DNA of 64,000 nucleotides from Verrucosispora sp. WMMD573. GTDB lineage: Bacteria; Actinomycetota; Actinomycetes; Mycobacteriales; Micromonosporaceae. The stretch's first letter is position 1; every line of letters starts with the position of its first letter. The stretch covers positions 4,092,001 through 4,156,000 of the forward strand of contig NZ_CP114901.1 of NCBI RefSeq assembly GCF_027497175.1, in the 5' to 3' direction. The notes beneath the pieces were generated by a model. It had not been told where the DNA came from and ran no database searches. It worked only from the letters and a program-made list of their open reading frames with translations. The translations under genes and the position numbers were made by a program. Shown piece by piece: positions 51,522-61,066 of this stretch.

Positions 51522-54039
51522 TCGGGGACCCGGTACCGCCGCTCCCGCCGGTCCGGGTCCACCAGCCGTCCGGGACGGATCCCGTGCGCGCCGCCCCGTG
51601 CTGGTCCCGGGCGTCGGGCACGATGTCCCGATGGGACACGTCGTGCTCTTCCACTCCGTGTACGGGCTGCGGCCGGCGGTGCTGGCGGCCGCCGACCGGC
51701 TGCGCGCCGCCGGCCATCAGGCGCACACGCCCGACCTGTACGGCGTGCCCGCCGTCGACTCCGTGGCGGCAGGCTTCGACCTGCTGGAGCGGATCGGCCA
51801 GCAGACGGTTCTCGACCGGGCCCGCGCGGCGCTCGACGGGCTGCCGCCCGACACCGTGCTCGCCGGGTTCTCGATGGGCGCCGGGGTGGCCGGCGCGCTG
51901 CTGGCCGAGCGCCCCGACACCGCTGGCCTGCTGCTGTTGCACGGCACCGGAGGCTCCCCCACGGCGGTCCGTCCCGGCCTCCGGGTGCACCTGCACCTGG
52001 CCGACCCGGACGCCTACGACCCGCCGGACGAGGTCGACCAGTGGCAGCGGGAGATGATCGCGGCCGGAGCGGATCTCGTGGTGCACCGCTATCCCGGGGC
52101 GGGTCACCTCTTCACCGACCCGACCGTTGCCGACCACGATCCGCGCGCTGCCCGGCTGACCTGGGATCGGGTGCTTGCCTTCATGGAGCACCGCTGACCG
52201 GGCCGCCGGCCGGGGGACTAGGGGGCAGGCCCGTCGCCCCACCCGGCTCGCGCTCGTCCCGGTCGTCGAGGTGACCCGGCCGGCCGGGGCCACCCCGCTC
52301 GGTGGCCTCCCGGCTGCCGGGATGACCCGGTCGATCCGCCGGGCGAGCACGGTGCGCACCGCCCGGGGCAGCCGGGCGCCAGCGACCTGCCGCAGGACCG
52401 GATCGGCGACGTCGTATCCGCCGGTCGGCCGGAGCGCCAGCAGGCCGTCGTCGGTCAGGGCGGCCAGCTCCGCCGCCGCCCGGCTCCGCGGCCAGTCGAG
52501 CACATCGGCCAGCTCCGCCCCGGTGCGGCCCGGCGCGAGCGCGGCAGCCGTCAGGACCGCCCGCGCACCGGCGTCGAGACGATCCAGCCGGGCCTCGACC
52601 ACCCGACGCACACCCTCCGGTACGGGCGGGGTCCCGCTGTCACCTCCGGCGAGCGTACGGACATAGGCCACGGCCCGCCCGGGGATGCCACCGGTCACGG
52701 GGATCAGCCGGGCCGCCAAGTCGGCCGGTTGGCCGGCTCGACGCAGCAGTCGGCGCAGGAGCCGGCCGGTGGTGACGGTGTCGAGCGGCGACAGGCGCAC
52801 CCTGGCCGTCGCGGGATCGGGAGCGTTCAGCCTCGGCTCCTGAGCGCCGGTCGCCACCAGCACCAGTGGGAGGTCACGCTGGTCGGCCAGCTCCACGAGC
52901 CCGGCCAACTGGCGACGCAGCGCTGGTGCGGCACGATCGAGATCGTCGACGGCGACCACTACCGGTTGCCGTCGCGCCAGGCTCAGCAGCACCTCCCGCC
53001 AGTGCGTCACCGTGCCGGTCTGCGTGACCGTCGCCCCAAGCAGGTCCTCGACCGTGTCCAGGGCGGGCGTCAGCAGGTCGGCCGGAACCAGACCCGTCAG
53101 GGCGGCGACGAGCCGGCGGCGTACCGTCTCGGGGTCGTCGCCGTCGCCGGCCTGGGCCAGTCCGCGGACCAGGTCCGCGACGGGCGTCAGCGGCCCCTCC
53201 GGGTAGGGCGGGCAGGTCGTCGAGCACCAACGCACCGGGACGCCGCCCAGCGTGCGGGTGCGCTGCGCGAGTTCGCGCAACAGGCGGCTGCGCCCGCTGC
53301 CGGGCGGACCGAGCAGCAGCACCCGGCGGTCACCGCGCCCGCGCACCGCCTCCGCGAGGTGCTCCCGGGCCACGGCCAGCTCCCGTCGTCGGCCGAGCAG
53401 CGGAACGTCGTGCCGTGGCGGCCGGGGACGCTCGGTGCCGACGGCGTGCCAGACGTCGACCGGCAGCGCCTTGCCGGTGACGGCCACCGCCGGGACCGGG
53501 CGCTGGGCGATCAGGCCGACGACGGCCCGATGCGTGGCCGGGCAGAGCGCCACCCCGCCGGGTGGGGCGTGCTCCTGCAACCGGGCGGCGAGGGTGATGA
53601 CCGCACCGCTGGCCACGCCGTGCCCACCGTCGTGGTCGACGGCCAGGTCGACCACGGCCTCACCGGTGGCGACGCCGACCCGGACCCGCAGGCCCGGTGC
53701 CGAGGCCAGCGGCCGGCCGTCCAGCGCCCGCTGGATCTCCAACCCGGCCCGCACCGCCCGGTACGCGTCCCACCCGTCAGCGCGGCGGGCGCCGAACAGT
53801 GCCATCACGGCGTCGCCGACGTACTTCTCCACCGCGCCGTTCCACCGCCGCAGCACCCGGGCGACGGTGCCGAAGTAGGCCCGTTGCAGGGCGCGGACGT
53901 CCTCCGGGTCGAGCCGGTCGACCAACCGGGTCGACCCGACAATGTCGACGAAGAGGACCGTGACGGTCCGCCGCTCCTCCGCCACGGGCCAACGCACCCG
54001 CTCGACGAGTGACTGACCAGCGACAACAGAACTGGGCAT
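51385..54039 (-). CDS. Class III nucleotide cyclase domain fused to AAA ATPase (C-terminal end anomalous)
   Basis: Starts at ATG 54039. Residues about 20-180 are a class III adenylate/guanylate cyclase domain: TVLFVDIVGSTRLVDRLDPEDV with metal Asp32, and WNGAVEKYVGDAVMALFGARR with Asp76. An AAA/STAND-like ATPase follows: VLLLGPPGSGRSRLLRELA (Walker A) and VVVAVDDLDRAAP (Walker B), with winged-helix-like DWPRSRAAAELAALTDDGLLALRP. Recognisable sequence ends near 52300. No in-frame stop occurs until 51385, so the literal product (884 residues) would run antisense through the dienelactone hydrolase gene. In the next frame a TAG lies at 52220-52218, just after a run of five C; loss of one C would end the protein there. 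Frameshift or sequence error is the likely explanation. Cyclase-AAA fusions usually act as regulators. Confidence 0.75.
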   Translation of the reverse strand: MPSSVVAGQSLVERVRWPVAEERRTVTVLFVDIVGSTRLVDRLDPEDVRALQRAYFGTVARVLRRWNGAVEKYVGDAVMALFGARRADGWDAYRAVRAGLEIQRALDGRPLASAPGLRVRVGVATGEAVVDLAVDHDGGHGVASGAVITLAARLQEHAPPGGVALCPATHRAVVGLIAQRPVPAVAVTGKALPVDVWHAVGTERPRPPRHDVPLLGRRRELAVAREHLAEAVRGRGDRRVLLLGPPGSGRSRLLRELAQRTRTLGGVPVRWCSTTCPPYPEGPLTPVADLVRGLAQAGDGDDPETVRRRLVAALTGLVPADLLTPALDTVEDLLGATVTQTGTVTHWREVLLSLARRQPVVVAVDDLDRAAPALRRQLAGLVELADQRDLPLVLVATGAQEPRLNAPDPATARVRLSPLDTVTTGRLLRRLLRRAGQPADLAARLIPVTGGIPGRAVAYVRTLAGGDSGTPPVPEGVRRVVEARLDRLDAGARAVLTAAALAPGRTGAELADVLDWPRSRAAAELAALTDDGLLALRPTGGYDVADPVLRQVAGARLPRAVRTVLARRIDRVIPAAGRPPSGVAPAGRVTSTTGTSASRVGRRACPLVPRPAARSAVLHEGKHPIPGQPGSARIVVGNGRVGEEVTRPGIAVHHEIRSGRDHLPLPLVDLVRRVVGVRVGQVQVHPEAGTDRRGGASGAVQQQQASGVGALGQQRAGHPGAHREPGEHGVGRQPVERRAGPVENRLLADPLQQVEACRHGVDGGHAVQVGRVRLMAGGAQPVGGRQHRRPQPVHGVEEHDVSHRDIVPDARDQHGAARTGSVPDGWWTRTGGSGGTGSPISVPGRLLAPGRASPVPVRRRRRRLPPAGSGSGHGTPRPPPRPRG
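51631..52197 (+). CDS. Dienelactone hydrolase-family alpha/beta hydrolase
   Basis: A 188-residue alpha/beta hydrolase. N-terminus MGHVVLFHSVYGLRPAVLAAADRLRAAGHQAHTPDLYG. Catalytic candidates are Ser81 in LAGFSMGAGVAGA (serine, where classic dienelactone hydrolases have cysteine), Asp125 in LADPDAYDP and His159 in YPGAGHLF. GTG 51598 is an alternative start. Physiological substrate unknown. The whole gene is antisense to the over-extended cyclase frame. Confidence 0.82.
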   Translation: MGHVVLFHSVYGLRPAVLAAADRLRAAGHQAHTPDLYGVPAVDSVAAGFDLLERIGQQTVLDRARAALDGLPPDTVLAGFSMGAGVAGALLAERPDTAGLLLLHGTGGSPTAVRPGLRVHLHLADPDAYDPPDEVDQWQREMIAAGADLVVHRYPGAGHLFTDPTVADHDPRAARLTWDRVLAFMEHR

Positions 54040-54118
54040 GGAGATCGCACCTGCCTCTCCCCCCGTACGCGCCGACGATGTCCGGAGCCTGTCACCGCTG
54101 GTCTGACGGCGGATCGGC

Positions 54119-54130
54119 AGAACGACGTAT
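54119..54130 (+). promoter_or_regulatory. Candidate regulatory motif, copy 1
   Basis: AGAACGACGTAT in the divergent gap between the cyclase-AAA and LuxR-type genes, 80 nt before the first and 85 nt before the second. The same 12-mer occurs on the opposite strand at 57114-57125. Possible binding site of one of the two regulators. Confidence 0.35.
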
Positions 54131-54214
54131 GTCGGCCGAACGCAACCTTTGGTCGCAATGTCGACGCGATGAGTAGGACTGACGCGAGGCACCTGTAGAA
54201 CGGGGACGGGACCT

Positions 54215-57106
54215 GTGACTAGGCTGCGAGCCATGGCCAGCGACGTGGACACCACACCGCTCGTGGGTCGGGACGACCTGATGGCGACGGTACGATCCGC
54301 GCTGCTCGACGACGTCACGCCTGGGCAGACGGCGGCGGTGTTCCTGACCGGTGAGAGCGGCGTGGGTAAGAGCCGCCTGCTGCACGAGGTCGGCGATCGG
54401 TTGGGCCACGATGGCGCCCTGGTGCTCACCGGGTCCTGTCTGGACATCGGCGACGCCTCGCCGCTGCATCCCCTACGACAGGCGCTACGCCGCCTCGACG
54501 CCGACCTCGCCCCGCCGGCCGCGGCGTCCGTCCGCGCGCTGCTCGGGGTGTTCGCCGAGGACCGGGCCGGTCCGGACGGCGCGGGTGCGTTGCTGGAGCG
54601 GGTGTCCCGTGGGCTGCACGTGATCGCCGGTGGCCGCCCGCTGGTGCTGGTGCTCGACGACCTCCAGTGGGTCGACCGGACGACCCGCCAACTTCTGCTC
54701 TACCTGCTCGCCGGCCTCGGTGACCTGCAACTGTCGGTGCTGGCGGCGGTGCGGTCGGAGTCGTTGCAGGGAGCGCATCCGCTGCGTCGGGTGCTCACCG
54801 AGCTGCGCCGGTTGCGCTCGGTGCGGGTGCTCGACCTGGCCCCGCTGGATCGGCCCGGCACCGAGGAGTTGGCCACCGCCGTGATGCGTCGACCACCGAC
54901 GCCGGAGGCGGCCGAGCAACTGTGGCGACGCAGCGGTGGCAATCCCTTTGTCGTCGAGGAGCTCTCCCGGGAGCTGCGCGACGGGCGCGACGGGCTCTCC
55001 GACACCCTCCGCGAGGTCTTTCTGGCCCGGGTGGACGCGCTGCCCCGACCGGCTCACCGTGCCGTGCACGCCGTCGCCGCCGGAGTGGAACCGGTGGAAC
55101 ACTGGCTGCTCGCCCGGGTGGTCGGGCTGCCGGAGCACGAGCTGCTCGACGCGGTCCGGGCAGCGGTGTCCCATCGGCTGCTGGTCGGCTCGGCCGACGG
55201 CTATCGGCTACGTCACCGGCTCGTCGCCGAGGTGCTGGAGGATGAGTTGCTCCCCGCCGAGCGGGCACTGCTGCACCGCCGCTACGCGGAGGCGTTGACC
55301 TCGGCACCGGCGGAGTTGCACCAGGCCCGGTTGGCCCATCACTGGCGGCTGGCCGGTGAGCCGGAGCGGGCGCTGCCGGCGGCGGTGGCCGCCGCCGAGG
55401 AGGCGGAGCGGCTGTACGGCTACGCCGAGGCGCATCGGCACTGGTCGGTGGCGGTGCAGTCGGCCGAAGGGCTGCCGGGTGTCGACCGGGCCACGCTGCT
55501 CGGGCGGGCGGCCGAGGCGGCCCACCACTGTGGTGAGTACGCCCGCGCGTTGACCCTGCTCGAGGAACTGGCGGGCGCCGATACCGACCTTCCGGCCTGC
55601 GACCTGCACATCCGGCGGGCCCGTTACCTGGCCGCCGCCGGCCGTTCCGCGTTGGCCGAGGCGGAGTACGAGCAGGCGCTCGCCGTCGCCGACTGCACAC
55701 CCGGGCAGCGGGCCACCGCCGCCGCCCGGCTGGCGGAGCTGCTGCTGCAACTCGGCCGGTACGCCGAAGCGGGCCAGCGGGCGCGGGAGGCGCTGGCCCT
55801 GGCCGAGCAGGTGGACGGGGCGACCACCGAGGTGGTGCTGGCCAGCGCGGCGCTGGGCTTCTCCGAGGCGTACCGCCAGGATCCGGACGCGGGCCTGGCG
55901 GTGCTGCGGCGGGCGCTGGCCACCGCCGAGCGGGCCGGTCGTCCGGAGGACGTCGCCTTGGCCTACCTGCACCTGGCCGAGCTACTGACCGGGCCGCTGA
56001 ACATCCTTGAGGAGGGGGTGGTGGTCGCCCGGCGGGGTGCCGAACGGGTTGCCGAGCTGGGGCTGGGTCGGTCCTACGAGACCCGGCTGCTGGCCATCGC
56101 CACAAATGGACTGTTCCGGGTAGGACAGTGGGCCGAAGCGGAGAAGGTGGTCGCCTCGGCTCTGCGGCACCGTCCCTCCGGCGCGGACGCCGTCGAGCTG
56201 CTGCTGGCCCGTTGCCGGCTGTCGGTCGGTTACGGCGACGTCGAGGCGGCCGACCGGGATCTGGACGCCGTGGCGACCATCCTGGCCGGCGGTGGCGCCC
56301 GGCACGTGATCCCGTTGCTCACCCTGCGCGCCGGGCTGGCCATGTGGCAGGGGCGGCACGATGTGGCCCGGCACGCGGTGCAGCGGGGTCTGACCGAGAC
56401 CCGCTCCGACGACCTGGTCATTCTCGCGGTGCTGGTCTGGCACGGGCTGCGCGCCGAGGCGGAGGCGCACGCCAGCCGCGCCGTGGCCGTCGACGACAAC
56501 GCGGTACGCCGGCTGCGTGAAATCGCCGACCGGGTGGCGGTGCGCAGCGAGCGGGCGGCCCGGCCGGTGCGCTATGTGATCGACGGCTACCTGGCGCTGT
56601 GCGCCGCCGAGGTGAGCCGGCTCGACGGGGCCGATCCAGAGCTCTGGGCGCGGGCGGCGGCCGAGTGGGACCACCGCAACCACCCGTACCCGGCGGCGTA
56701 CTCCCGCCTGCGGCAGGCCGAGGCGCTGCTGGCCAGCCGCCGCAAGGCCGCCACCGCCGGGAAGCTGCTGCGCCGGGCGTACCAGATGGCGCAGACGCTG
56801 GGCGCGGTGCCGTTGACCGACGAGATCCGTACGCTCGCCGGGCGGGCCCGGGTCGCGTTGGAGGAGCGCGGCGCGGCCGAGTCCGCGACGTCCGGCGGGT
56901 CGGTCGGTGAGGAGTTGGCCGCCCTGACCGCGCGGGAGCGTGAGGTGCTGGCCGCGGTGGCCGAAGGGCTCACCAACAAGGAGATCGGCCAGCGGCTGTT
57001 CATCAGCGAGCGGACCATCGGCGTCCACGTGTCCCACATCTTCGACAAACTCCAGGTACGTACCCGGGTGCAGGCGAGCGCCATCTTCCTGCGTAGTCGG
57101 GCGTAG
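54215..57106 (+). CDS. LuxR-family large ATP-binding regulator (LAL/MalT-like)
   Basis: A 963-residue transcriptional regulator. N-terminal AAA module: PLVGRDDLMATVRSAL, Walker A FLTGESGVGKSRLL (about 45-58), Walker B LVLVLDDLQWVDR, and the sensor-like GGNPFVVEELSREL. Residues 380-830 are TPR-like helices. C-terminal LuxR helix-turn-helix: LTAREREVLAAVAEGLTNKEIGQRLFISERTIGVHVSHIF. Called from GTG 54215 (GGGGAC upstream); ATG 54233 is also possible. Divergent from the cyclase-AAA gene with a 175-bp gap. Ligand and regulon unknown. Confidence 0.93.
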   Translation: MTRLRAMASDVDTTPLVGRDDLMATVRSALLDDVTPGQTAAVFLTGESGVGKSRLLHEVGDRLGHDGALVLTGSCLDIGDASPLHPLRQALRRLDADLAPPAAASVRALLGVFAEDRAGPDGAGALLERVSRGLHVIAGGRPLVLVLDDLQWVDRTTRQLLLYLLAGLGDLQLSVLAAVRSESLQGAHPLRRVLTELRRLRSVRVLDLAPLDRPGTEELATAVMRRPPTPEAAEQLWRRSGGNPFVVEELSRELRDGRDGLSDTLREVFLARVDALPRPAHRAVHAVAAGVEPVEHWLLARVVGLPEHELLDAVRAAVSHRLLVGSADGYRLRHRLVAEVLEDELLPAERALLHRRYAEALTSAPAELHQARLAHHWRLAGEPERALPAAVAAAEEAERLYGYAEAHRHWSVAVQSAEGLPGVDRATLLGRAAEAAHHCGEYARALTLLEELAGADTDLPACDLHIRRARYLAAAGRSALAEAEYEQALAVADCTPGQRATAAARLAELLLQLGRYAEAGQRAREALALAEQVDGATTEVVLASAALGFSEAYRQDPDAGLAVLRRALATAERAGRPEDVALAYLHLAELLTGPLNILEEGVVVARRGAERVAELGLGRSYETRLLAIATNGLFRVGQWAEAEKVVASALRHRPSGADAVELLLARCRLSVGYGDVEAADRDLDAVATILAGGGARHVIPLLTLRAGLAMWQGRHDVARHAVQRGLTETRSDDLVILAVLVWHGLRAEAEAHASRAVAVDDNAVRRLREIADRVAVRSERAARPVRYVIDGYLALCAAEVSRLDGADPELWARAAAEWDHRNHPYPAAYSRLRQAEALLASRRKAATAGKLLRRAYQMAQTLGAVPLTDEIRTLAGRARVALEERGAAESATSGGSVGEELAALTAREREVLAAVAEGLTNKEIGQRLFISERTIGVHVSHIFDKLQVRTRVQASAIFLRSRA

Positions 57107-57113
57107 GTGTCGG

Positions 57114-57125
57114 ATACGTCGTTCT
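57114..57125 (-). promoter_or_regulatory. Candidate regulatory motif, copy 2
   Basis: Reverse-strand AGAACGACGTAT, 8 nt after the LuxR-type stop and about 87 nt before the DUF5995 start. Matches the copy at 54119-54130 exactly over 12 bases. Confidence 0.35.
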
Positions 57126-57211
57126 ACTGATGTCCGCGCGGCGGACGCCTGAAAGGCTGAGCCCGGCGTCGCAACGGGCACGACGACGCCGGCGAGCAGC
57201 CTGGAGGGGAC

Positions 57212-58000
57212 ATGAGCGAGCGCGGTGGGTGTGGTGAGCCGGCGTGGGGGCCGGTGCACCGGGACATCGTCGACCTGCTGGCCGATCATCCGACCGACGT
57301 GCCCGCCGTCGTCGACCATCTGACCAAGCTGCAGGACATGCTGGTCCGGTTGCCTCCGCTGCTGGACAGCTGCCCGCTGGCGGACTTCAACAAGCTGTAC
57401 CTCACCATCACCTCCAGCGTCCTGGACGGGCTGTACGCCGATCGGTTCGTCGACCCGGTCTTCCTGTCCCGGCTGGACGTCGAGTTCGCGGCCCGCTATT
57501 TCGACGCGTTGCGGATGTGGAGCGACGCCAGCCCGAGCACGCCCCGGGCCTGGGCGTGTCTGTTCGAGCGGATGCGCGGTCCGGACGCCCGGCCGTTGCC
57601 CTCGGCGGCGGCCGGCGTCAACGCGCACATCAACTTCGACCTGCCGTTCGCGCTCGTCACCACCTTCGACCACCTGGAGTCCGAACCGGTCGACGGCAGC
57701 GACCAGCACCGTGACTATCTGGAGATCAACAAGATCTTCGCCGACAAGATCCCCGGCCTGCGCCGGGGGTACCTCGAGCAGTGGCAACTGCTCATCGACA
57801 TGCTCAACGGCGAGATCGACGACTGGTATCAGGGCGAGCTGATCCACTACACGCGCGATGTCGCCTGGCGCAACGCGCAGCGGATCTGGCGGTGCCGGCA
57901 CGACCCGCACCAGCACGAGCGCGAGCGCAGGCGGCTCGACGACACGGCCGCCGCGCTCGGTCGGTTGCTGCTGTCGCCCCTCGGGGCGTTCCTGCAGTAA
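57212..58000 (+). CDS. DUF5995 family protein
   Basis: A 262-residue soluble helical protein. Recognisable DUF5995 blocks: HLTKLQDMLVRLPPLLDSCPLADFNKLYLTIT, FLSRLDVEFAARYFDAL, WACLFERM, AAGVNAHINFDLPFALVTTFD, DYLEINKIF. Conserved His and Asp residues in AGVNAHINFDLP suggest a metal or catalytic site, but no reaction is established for the family. ATG 57212 follows GGAGGGG. It ends before a terminator-like hairpin. Confidence 0.85.
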   Translation: MSERGGCGEPAWGPVHRDIVDLLADHPTDVPAVVDHLTKLQDMLVRLPPLLDSCPLADFNKLYLTITSSVLDGLYADRFVDPVFLSRLDVEFAARYFDALRMWSDASPSTPRAWACLFERMRGPDARPLPSAAAGVNAHINFDLPFALVTTFDHLESEPVDGSDQHRDYLEINKIFADKIPGLRRGYLEQWQLLIDMLNGEIDDWYQGELIHYTRDVAWRNAQRIWRCRHDPHQHERERRRLDDTAAALGRLLLSPLGAFLQ

Positions 58001-58014
58001 CCGGGACGGGGGGT

Positions 58015-58046
58015 CCCCGCGCCTCGTCCGGCTGAGGGGCGCGGGG
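58015..58046 (+). terminator. GC-rich hairpin after DUF5995 gene
   Basis: Stem ccccgcgcc (58015-58023) with ggcgcgggg (58038-58046), 14-nt loop, 15 nt past the stop codon. No T-tract. Likely transcription terminator. Confidence 0.6.
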
Positions 58047-58089
58047 GCATCCGGCCCGAGATCCGGACGAGCGACGTCCGGAGGTGGTC

Positions 58090-58170
58090 ACGGGGGGACC
58101 AGGGGGGAGCACGGGGGGACCACGGGGGAAGCACGGGGGGACCACGGGAACGCGGGGGACCACGGGGGGA
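58090..58170 (+). repeat. G-tract tandem repeat (21-22 nt unit, about 3.5 copies)
   Basis: The unit cacggggggaccacggggga repeats with small changes from 58090 to 58170, giving eight G-runs of 3-6. It fills most of the 335-bp gene-free gap 58001-58335 together with two hairpins. The plus strand has strong G-quadruplex potential. No open frame of convincing coding character covers it. Confidence 0.75.
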
Positions 58171-58172
58171 AA

Positions 58173-58211
58173 CAGGGGCCGGCCGGCCCGGGGGGTGTCG
58201 GCCGGCCCCTG
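58173..58211 (+). terminator. Second hairpin after the G-tract repeat
   Basis: Stem caggggccggcc (58173-58184) with ggccggcccctg (58200-58211), 15-nt loop. Follows the G-tract repeat directly and precedes the next gene by 124 nt. A terminator or an RNA structure in the 5' leader of that gene. Confidence 0.6.
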
Positions 58212-58335
58212 CGGGGTACGCCGCGACAATGACCGCTGTGTCCCGGCACCGTCCTGCCGCCCGGCCGCGACCGCGCCCCGCCGCCCCACCCCGCCCAGCG
58301 CGGCCGGGAGACCGCGTCGGCCGCGGAGCCCGGGG

Positions 58336-58731
58336 ATGACGGTCGAGGTTTTCCAGTTCCGCTTCGAGTCGCGGTTCCGCTGGCTGCTGGCGCTGATCGG
58401 TGTCCGGCCCGGCACCGCCTGGGTGCGGGTGGACTCCGCCCAACTGCTGGTCCGGTTCGGCCCCTGGCAGCTGCGTACCGGGCGGGAGAACGTCGCCGGT
58501 GTGGAGATCGGCGGCCCGTACCGCTGGTGGCGGGTGGTCGGCCCGCACCTGTCCGGCACCGACACCGGCGTCACGTTCGGCACCACCACGACCGCCGGGC
58601 TCTGCGTCCGATTCGTGCGACCGGTGCCCGCCCTGCTGCCCGGCCGGTGGCCCCGGCATCCCGGGATGACGGTCACCGTGACCGACCCCGCCGACCTGGC
58701 CCGGGCGCTCACCGCTCCGGACGGCGGCTGA
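58336..58731 (+). CDS. Conserved small actinobacterial protein, unknown function
   Basis: A 131-residue strand-rich protein from ATG 58336 (MTVEVFQFRFESRFRWLLALIGV). Blocks WVRVDSAQLLVRFGPWQLRTGRENVAGVEIGGPYRWWRVVGPHLS, then TGVTFGTTTTAGLCVRFVRPVPALLPG and TVTVTDPADLARAL. The pattern resembles PH-like bacterial proteins of actinomycetes that pair with nothing in particular. No catalytic motif or span. Confidence 0.75.
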   Translation: MTVEVFQFRFESRFRWLLALIGVRPGTAWVRVDSAQLLVRFGPWQLRTGRENVAGVEIGGPYRWWRVVGPHLSGTDTGVTFGTTTTAGLCVRFVRPVPALLPGRWPRHPGMTVTVTDPADLARALTAPDGG

Positions 58732-58786
58732 CCGGTAGCGGACCGAACCACCACCCACGGTCTGTTCGACAACGGTGAGGCGGGAC

Positions 58787-60877
58787 ATGGGGGACCAGAC
58801 GAGAGCGCGACGGGGCCGGGAACGCCGTCGTCCGGCGGCCGGTGCACCAGAACCGGGGTTGCGTGCCGCGCGGGATCCGACACGCAAGGGGGAGCGGGCG
58901 GGGCGGCGGGTCACCGTGCCCGAACGGGTGGCCGTCCCGACCGGCCCGGCGAGATCGGAGAGCCGGCTGCGTCGGTGGCTGTTCGTCCACCAGGTGCAGC
59001 CGGTCGGGCCGGAGACCGCCGAGGGACAGGCCCGATCGCACGCCTGGTGGCGGGTGATGTGCCTGACCGGCGTCGACTACTTCTCCACCCTGTCCTACCT
59101 TCCCGGCATCGCCGCCCTGGCCGCCGGTGCGCTGTCGCCCGTGGCGACCCTGCTGATCGTGGCACTGACCCTGTTCGGAATGCTGCCGATGTACCGCCGG
59201 GTGGCCGGGGACAGCCCGCATGGCCAGGGGTCGGTGGCGATGCTGGAACGCCTGCTGCCGTTCTGGCGCGGCAAGATTTTCGTGCTGGTGCTGCTCGGTT
59301 TCGTCGCCACCTCGTGGATCGTCACGATCACGCTCTCCTCGGCCGACGCCACCGTGCACGTGCTGCAGAACCCGTACCTGCCGGAGTGGTTCGGCGGCAC
59401 CGGCGTCGCCGTCGGGGTGACCGTGGGCCTGCTGCTGATTCTCGGCGCGGTGTTCCTGCTCGGCTTTCGGGAAGCCGTGGCGGTGGCCGTCCCGCTGGTG
59501 GCCGCCTTCCTCGGCCTGAACGCGGTGATCGTGGGGGTGTCGCTCGTCGAACTGGCCGGCGATCCCCGTCCGCTGGGGGACTGGACGGCGGCGCTGACCT
59601 CGGGCGGTGGTCCGGGCCAGGTGGCGCTGACCGCGGCGCTGGCGTTTCCGCTGCTGGTGTTGGGCCTGTCCGGGTTCGAGACCGGGGTCAGCATGATGCC
59701 GCTGGTGGCGGGAAAGGGGCCCGACGCGCCGGCCCGCCTGGCCGCCCGGATCCGCAACACCCGGCGGCTGCTCACCACCGCCGCGGCCATCATGTCGGTC
59801 TACCTGCTATCGACCACCTTCGTCACCGCGGTGCTCATCCCGTCCGAGGCGTTCGCGCCGGGCGGGGCCGCCAACGGGCGGGCGCTGGCCTATCTCGCCC
59901 ACGAGCAGGTGGGCGAGGCGTTCGGAACGGCCTACGACGTGAGCAGCGTGCTTATCCTCTGGTTCGCCGGTGCGTCGGCGATGGCCGGGCTGATCAACAT
60001 CGTGCCGCGCTACCTGCCCTCCTACGGCATGGCGCCGGAGTGGGCGCGCGCGGTGCGCCCGGTGGTGATCGTCTACACGCTGGTCTGCATCGTGCTGACC
60101 ATCGTGTTCCGCGCCGACGTCGACGCGCAGGCAGGGGCGTACGCCACCGGGATCCTGGCGATGATGGTGTCGGCGGCCGTGGCGGTGGCCATCGCCGCCG
60201 CCGGCCGCCGGCAACGCGGCGTCGCCGCCGGCTTCACGGTGCTCACCCTGGTGCTGCTGTACGCGCTGGTCGAGAACGTGATCGAGAAGCCGGACGGGAT
60301 CGCCATCTCCGGACTGTTCATCCTCGGCATCATCGCCGTCTCGCTGGTGTCCCGGGTGTCCCGCACCACCGAACTGCGGGCGGAGCGGGTCGAGTTCGAC
60401 GAGACGGCGCGGCGGTTCATCGCCGACTCGGTGGCCCATGACGGGCGGCTGCACGTGATCGCCCACAAGCGGCGCAGCGGGGCGATCAAGGAGTACACCA
60501 TCAAGGAGCGCGCGCAGCGTGGCCTGAACCCGGTGCCGGGGGCGACCGACGTGCTCTTCCTGGAGATCGACGTGGTGGATCCGTCCGGGTTCCGTCACGT
60601 GCTGCGGGTGTGCGGCGTCGAGGTGGGGGGCTACCGGGTGCTGCGGGCCAGCAGCCCGGCGGCACCGAACGCCATCGCGGCGATCCTACTGGCGCTGCGG
60701 GACGCCACCGGCGTACGCCCGCACGCACACTTCGAGTGGTCGGAGGGGAACCCGATCGCTCACCTGCTGCGCTACCTCATTCTCGGGCGGGGGGACACCC
60801 CGCCGGTGGTACGCGAGATTCTGCGCAAGTCCGAGCCGGATCCCGCCCGCCGTCCCGGCATCCACGTCGGGGGTTGA
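58787..60877 (+). CDS. APC-superfamily amino acid/polyamine-type permease
   Basis: A 696-residue membrane protein from ATG 58787, which has GAGG upstream. A 60-residue Arg-rich N-terminal tail precedes about 12 spans, beginning with [57 protein letters not shown] is a typical APC loop. The last 170 residues are a soluble cytoplasmic domain ([59 protein letters not shown]). The family includes amino acid and possibly ion transporters; the cargo is not evident. Confidence 0.85.
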   Translation: MGDQTRARRGRERRRPAAGAPEPGLRAARDPTRKGERAGRRVTVPERVAVPTGPARSESRLRRWLFVHQVQPVGPETAEGQARSHAWWRVMCLTGVDYFSTLSYLPGIAALAAGALSPVATLLIVALTLFGMLPMYRRVAGDSPHGQGSVAMLERLLPFWRGKIFVLVLLGFVATSWIVTITLSSADATVHVLQNPYLPEWFGGTGVAVGVTVGLLLILGAVFLLGFREAVAVAVPLVAAFLGLNAVIVGVSLVELAGDPRPLGDWTAALTSGGGPGQVALTAALAFPLLVLGLSGFETGVSMMPLVAGKGPDAPARLAARIRNTRRLLTTAAAIMSVYLLSTTFVTAVLIPSEAFAPGGAANGRALAYLAHEQVGEAFGTAYDVSSVLILWFAGASAMAGLINIVPRYLPSYGMAPEWARAVRPVVIVYTLVCIVLTIVFRADVDAQAGAYATGILAMMVSAAVAVAIAAAGRRQRGVAAGFTVLTLVLLYALVENVIEKPDGIAISGLFILGIIAVSLVSRVSRTTELRAERVEFDETARRFIADSVAHDGRLHVIAHKRRSGAIKEYTIKERAQRGLNPVPGATDVLFLEIDVVDPSGFRHVLRVCGVEVGGYRVLRASSPAAPNAIAAILLALRDATGVRPHAHFEWSEGNPIAHLLRYLILGRGDTPPVVREILRKSEPDPARRPGIHVGG

Positions 60878-61066
60878 GCGACGCCACCGATGTCCTCGGT
60901 GCCGGCTCCGGGCACATGTGAAGCCGAATGGCTTACTCATTCACTTATGCCTGATTTGCGTCATGTGTCGCCGTACGGTGGCCTCTGGTGGCTGAGGCGA
61001 TGTCAGTCACCCCGCGCCCGATTCGGTGCGGCCGTGTTTGCGCATGCACGAGAGGCAGGAGCGCTG

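Noticed and set aside
58090..58170. CRISPR array
   Set aside because: The unit is a simple G-rich 21-22 nt tandem repeat without unique spacers, and no cas gene is nearby.
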